In this document: piece after piece, positions 60,730 through 64,000 of the stretch
Position numbering within the stretch: the stretch's first letter is position 1
Layout: the number at the start of each line of letters is the position of its first letter
Assembly (NCBI GenBank): GCA_021848345.1
Contig: JAJZUV010000001.1
Location: forward strand, 186,001 to 250,000
Source of the DNA: Pseudomonadota bacterium
GTDB lineage: Bacteria > Pseudomonadota > Gammaproteobacteria > Burkholderiales > Burkholderiaceae_C
Direction of reading: 5' to 3'
Length of the DNA: 64,000 nt
Notes under the pieces: model-generated
The model's input: only the letters and a program-made list of their open reading frames with translations
Database searches by the model: none
Told to the model about the DNA's origin: nothing
Translations under genes and position numbers: made by a program

Positions 60730-61671
60730 ATGCGTCTGCTGCCCGCTGCCATCCTGCTTTCCTGCGCCGCCCTGGCCGGTTGTTCCACCGTGAAGCTCAA
60801 CCCGGCGCCGGTGGTCAGCCGTACCGCCACGCCGGTGGGCTCGGCGATGCAGCCGGGGGCCGCCGCGTCCACGGCCTCGGCCCCCGGGGCCGCCGCGAGC
60901 GCCCCGCTTCCCGCCGGCTACTACCGGGTGCAGCGTGGCGACACCCTGCGTTCGATCGCGCGCAGCCACGGGCAGAGCTGGCAGCAGCTGGCGGCCATGA
61001 ATCAGCTGAGCAACCCCAACATCATCGAGGTCGGGCAAGTGCTGCGGGTGTCGCCCACGGCAGCGCCGCTCGCCGGCGCCAGCGGCGCTGCCGTGGCGTC
61101 GCCGGCCGCTGCGCCCTCGGCACCGCAGGCCGTGGCCTTGGCGCCGGCCGGCAGCGCCGCGCGCCAGGCCGCGCCGGCACCGGCACCGGCCAGCAGTGCC
61201 CGGCCCGAGCCGGCCGCTGCCGCGACCCCTCGACCGTCGCCCGCGCCCGCGCCCGCGCCCAGCGGACCGGCCACTCCCGCGCCGGGAGCGCATGCGGTGG
61301 CCGGCGGGCTGAGCTGGTCCTGGCCGGCGCAAGGGCGCGTCGTGCAGGGTTACAACGGCGGCAGCAGCAAGGGCCTGGACATCGCCGGCAAGGCCGGCGA
61401 GCCGGTGCGCGCCGCGGCCGCGGGCAAGGTGGTCTACGCCGGCAATGAACTCCGCGGCTTCGGCAACCTGGTGATCGTCAAGCACAACGCCGAGTACATC
61501 TCGGTCTACGCCCACAATCAGAAATTGCTGGTGCATGAAGGCGAGGAGGTCCGGCGCGGCCAGACCATCGCGCTGATGGGCTCGACCGACGCATCGCGGG
61601 TGGAGCTGCATTTCGAGGTCCGCCTGCGCGGCAAGCCGATCGACCCGACGCAGGTTCTGCCGCCGCGCTGA
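60730..61671 (+). CDS. nlpD: Murein hydrolase activator NlpD, lipoprotein
   Basis: Outer-membrane lipoprotein of 313 residues. The lipobox is ALAGCS after a short signal ([16 protein letters not shown]). A LysM domain ([20 protein letters not shown]) is followed by a long Ala/Pro linker and a degenerate M23 domain ([40 protein letters not shown]). NlpD activates the amidase AmiC in cell separation. The start was set at [10 protein letters not shown]; the ORF-track GTG is earlier and overlaps pcm. Confidence 0.94.
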   Translation: MRLLPAAILLSCAALAGCSTVKLNPAPVVSRTATPVGSAMQPGAAASTASAPGAAASAPLPAGYYRVQRGDTLRSIARSHGQSWQQLAAMNQLSNPNIIEVGQVLRVSPTAAPLAGASGAAVASPAAAPSAPQAVALAPAGSAARQAAPAPAPASSARPEPAAAATPRPSPAPAPAPSGPATPAPGAHAVAGGLSWSWPAQGRVVQGYNGGSSKGLDIAGKAGEPVRAAAAGKVVYAGNELRGFGNLVIVKHNAEYISVYAHNQKLLVHEGEEVRRGQTIALMGSTDASRVELHFEVRLRGKPIDPTQVLPPR

Positions 61672-61697
61672 ACGTCTGCGACCCTCGCGCCCCGTCC

Positions 61698-62714
61698 ATG
61701 CCCACTCGACCGCGCAAGCCCTCCGGCTCCGATGCCACGCGGCGCGGGCGCTCCGCGCGCGACGCGGACGAGGCGCGGACCCCGGATGCCGGCGCCGCGC
61801 CACCCGAGGACGACGCCCGCGATGGCATGGATCAGCCCGCGCTGGCGACCGGGCGCGAATTCGAGGCCGACAGCGACAGCGCCAGCCAGAGCGTGCTGCA
61901 GGCCTACCTGAACCGCATTCGCGGCAAGCCGCTGCTCAGCGCCCAGCAGGAATTCGACACCGCGGTGCGCGCGCGCCAGGGCGATTTCGAGGCGCGCCAG
62001 GCCATGGTGGAGCACAACCTGCGCCTGGTGGTGTCCATCGCCAAGGGCTACGGCGGGCGCGGCGTCGCGCTGGCCGACCTGATCGAGGAAGGCAACCTGG
62101 GGCTGATGCACGCGATCGAGAAATTCGAGCCCGAGCGCGGCTTCCGCTTCTCCACCTACGCCAGCTGGTGGATTCGCCAGAACGTCGAGCGCGCCATCAT
62201 GCAGCAGGCGCGCACCATCCGCCTGCCGGTGCATGTCATCCGCGAACTCAACCAGGTGTTGCGCGCGCGCCGCCACCTGGAGGATTCCAGCCCCGACGGC
62301 AGCGCCAGCGTGGAGGACATTTCGAGCCTGACCGGGCGAAGTGCCGACGAGGTGGCGGATCTGCTGACCCTGGGCGAATTGCCGGTGTCGCTGGACCTGA
62401 TTCGCGAGAATGGCGGCGGCGAGAGTTTCGTCGAGCAGTTTCCCGACCAGCAGGCGCCGTCGCCGGACGACACCGCGCAGGTGCACGAACTCGAGCGCCT
62501 GCTCGACGGCTGGCTGGGCACGCTGGGCGAGCGCGAGCGCGAGGTCATCGAGGCACGCTTCGGCCTGCACGGGCGCGAACTCGAGACCCTGGAAAGTCTG
62601 GCACGCCGCCTGCAGCTCACGCGCGAGCGGGTGCGCCAGATCCAGCAGGAGGCGCTGGGCAAGCTCAAGCGCCGCCTGTCCGGCGGCGGCGTGGACAAAT
62701 CCTCCGTACTCTGA
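61698..62714 (+). CDS. rpoS: RNA polymerase sigma factor RpoS
   Basis: Stationary-phase sigma factor of 338 residues. Region 1.2 ([16 protein letters not shown]), region 2 ([39 protein letters not shown]), region 3 and region 4 ([20 protein letters not shown]) are all visible. The first 55 residues are a variable Arg/Ala-rich extension. It is probably also transcribed from a promoter inside nlpD, as in other bacteria. Confidence 0.96.
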   Translation: MPTRPRKPSGSDATRRGRSARDADEARTPDAGAAPPEDDARDGMDQPALATGREFEADSDSASQSVLQAYLNRIRGKPLLSAQQEFDTAVRARQGDFEARQAMVEHNLRLVVSIAKGYGGRGVALADLIEEGNLGLMHAIEKFEPERGFRFSTYASWWIRQNVERAIMQQARTIRLPVHVIRELNQVLRARRHLEDSSPDGSASVEDISSLTGRSADEVADLLTLGELPVSLDLIRENGGGESFVEQFPDQQAPSPDDTAQVHELERLLDGWLGTLGEREREVIEARFGLHGRELETLESLARRLQLTRERVRQIQQEALGKLKRRLSGGGVDKSSVL

Positions 62715-62731
62715 ACCTTCAAGGCAAGCCG

Positions 62732-63517
62732 ATGGCCGCACCGATCGTCGTGTTCGACATCGAGACCATTCCCGACGCACGTGCCGTGCGCGCGGCCGGC
62801 CTGGCCGATGCCGGGCTGGACGACGCCGCCGCCATCGCCCAGGCGCGCCAGCGCAGGCTGGAGGCCACGGGCAGCGATTTCCTTCCCATCGTGTGCCAGC
62901 GCGTGGTGGTCGTGTCCTGCATCTTCCGCGAGTCCAGCAAGGGCCTCAAGGTGCATTCCTTCGTCGATCGCGGGGACCAGGAGGCCTCGGTGGTGCAGGG
63001 CTTCTTCCGCCTGATCGACCGCCACGAGCCGCAGCTGGTGTCGTGGAACGGCGGCGGATTCGACCTGCCGGTGCTGCACTACCGCGCCATGGTGCATGGC
63101 GTGCAGGCCTCCAAGTACTGGGACATGGGCGAGGACGACCGCGATTACAAGTGGAACAACTACATCTCGCGCTACCACAGCCGGCATCTGGACCTGATGG
63201 ACCTGCTGGCGCTGTACCAGGCGCGTGCCAACGCCGGCATGGATACGCTGGCGCAGTTGTGCGGGTTGCCGGGCAAGCTGGGCATGGACGGCTCGCAGGT
63301 GTACGACGCCTGGCAGCGCGGCGAGCTGGAGGAGATCCGGCGCTATTGCGAGACCGACGTGCTCAACACCTATCTGCTGTATTGCCGCTTCCAGCTGATG
63401 CGCGGCGGGCTGGCCCCGCAGGAACATGCCGACGAGATCGAGCTGGTGCGCCGTACCGTGGGCGAGTGGGGCGCCACCGAGCCGCATTGGGCCGAGTACA
63501 TGCAGGCATGGTCATGA
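62732..63517 (+). CDS. Predicted 3'-5' exonuclease (DEDD, PolB-like)
   Basis: Nuclease of 261 residues. DEDD motifs are [21 protein letters not shown] and [15 protein letters not shown]. It resembles the family of predicted PolB-like exonucleases next to rpoS or rlmD in the Burkholderiales. The start [14 protein letters not shown] was chosen; the ORF-track N-terminus is a shadow of rpoS. It overlaps rlmD by four bases (ATGA). Confidence 0.9.
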   Translation: MAAPIVVFDIETIPDARAVRAAGLADAGLDDAAAIAQARQRRLEATGSDFLPIVCQRVVVVSCIFRESSKGLKVHSFVDRGDQEASVVQGFFRLIDRHEPQLVSWNGGGFDLPVLHYRAMVHGVQASKYWDMGEDDRDYKWNNYISRYHSRHLDLMDLLALYQARANAGMDTLAQLCGLPGKLGMDGSQVYDAWQRGELEEIRRYCETDVLNTYLLYCRFQLMRGGLAPQEHADEIELVRRTVGEWGATEPHWAEYMQAWS

Positions 63518-64000
63518 ATCGACGCAGCACCCGGCGAGGCGCCCAGGCCATCGCGAACCGCCCCGCCCATCCCGCCGCCGCCGAGGCCGAGCTCGAGTGG
63601 CTGAGGGTCGAGTCGCTGGATCTGGAGGCGCGCGGCGTCGCCCATCGCGCCGACGGCAAGGTGGTGTTCATCCACGATGCGCTGCCCGGCGAGCAGGTGC
63701 GTGTGCGCGTGCTGCGCGGCAAGCCCAAATGGGAACAGGCGGAGGTGCTGCAGCGCCGCGGCGACGCCTCCACCCGGGTGAAGCCGCGCTGCGAGCATTT
63801 CGGCACCTGCGGCGGTTGCAGCATGCAGCACATCGAGTTGCGCGCGCAGCTGGCTTTCAAGCAGCGCACGCTGGAGGACGACCTGCGGCATCTCGCGCAA
63901 CTGCGCCCGGAGTTGATGCTGCGTCCGCTGGCCGGGCCCGACTGGGGCTATCGCCGGCGCGCGCGCCTGACGGTGCGCCTGGTGCCCAAGAAGGGCGGGG
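63514..64000 (+). CDS. rlmD: 23S rRNA (uracil(1939)-C(5))-methyltransferase, partial
   Basis: N-terminal 162 residues of the methyltransferase RlmD; the gene runs past the window end and is missing from the ORF track on this strand. A TRAM domain ([32 protein letters not shown]) is followed by the iron-sulfur cysteines [14 protein letters not shown]. It modifies U1939 of 23S rRNA. Confidence 0.92.
   Translation, partial: MNRRSTRRGAQAIANRPAHPAAAEAELEWLRVESLDLEARGVAHRADGKVVFIHDALPGEQVRVRVLRGKPKWEQAEVLQRRGDASTRVKPRCEHFGTCGGCSMQHIELRAQLAFKQRTLEDDLRHLAQLRPELMLRPLAGPDWGYRRRARLTVRLVPKKGG

Noticed and set aside
1-64000. CRISPR array or complete insertion sequence
   Set aside because: I saw no regularly spaced repeats and no transposase reading frame anywhere in the window.

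Overview
The window is 64 kb of a GC-rich chromosome, most likely from a betaproteobacterium of the order Burkholderiales. The signs are gene order and gene types: hupB - tRNA-Val - ppiD - tRNA-His, earP - efp with an arginine at EF-P position 32, surE - pcm - nlpD - rpoS - exonuclease - rlmD, narGHJI followed by a parvulin, and a complete mdc (malonate decarboxylase) operon. The species cannot be named from sequence alone.

Left third (0-28 kb): the end of narG, then narHJI and a parvulin gene (respiratory nitrate reductase); two tandem SDR paralogs with a divergent XRE/MmyB-type regulator; a DHA2-type MFS exporter; sorAB (periplasmic sulfite dehydrogenase and its cytochrome c); an aromatic amino-acid permease broken by one extra base in a run of ten Gs, next to hpd (4-hydroxyphenylpyruvate dioxygenase); a sulfatase/phosphonate-monoesterase-like hydrolase with a polar amino-acid type ABC importer and a MarR regulator; then housekeeping genes (efp, earP, a family 5 uracil-DNA glycosylase, uvrC, pgsA, a tartrate/D-malate dehydrogenase, hupB, tRNA-Val, ppiD, tRNA-His).

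Accessory region (28.4-35.4 kb): the 3' end of tRNA-His is occupied by two tandem integrated islands marked by three ACCCCAC core sites. Island I (about 6.26 kb) carries a large serine recombinase whose stop codon lies inside the tRNA gene, a small coupled upstream gene, a replication-relaxation-like protein, about 1.2 kb with no recognisable gene but clear repeats, and an AT-richer overlapping three-gene operon (two unknown proteins and an HNH nuclease). That operon is the best candidate here for an undescribed, possibly anti-phage, system. Island II (about 0.75 kb) is decayed: a recombinase C-terminal remnant, a brnA antitoxin and a truncated brnT toxin.

Middle (35.4-48.8 kb): a degraded DUF4440-like gene, a DksA-type protein with a mostly lost zinc finger, small hypotheticals including a 47-residue lysine-rich protein absent from the ORF track, a GH13 alpha-glucosidase, rsuA, an SDR lacking its catalytic Tyr/Lys, a GT-C-like membrane protein, a HAD phosphatase, the ATP-grasp - alpha-E - Anbu proteasome-like cluster, and a TauD-like dioxygenase behind an AT-rich patch.

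Right third (48.8-64 kb): a GntR regulator divergent from the malonate decarboxylase operon mdcABCDEGH, with palindromic operator-like sites between them and an MFS carrier behind; then a PH-domain protein, a patatin-like phospholipase, and surE - pcm - nlpD - rpoS - exonuclease - rlmD (cut by the window end).
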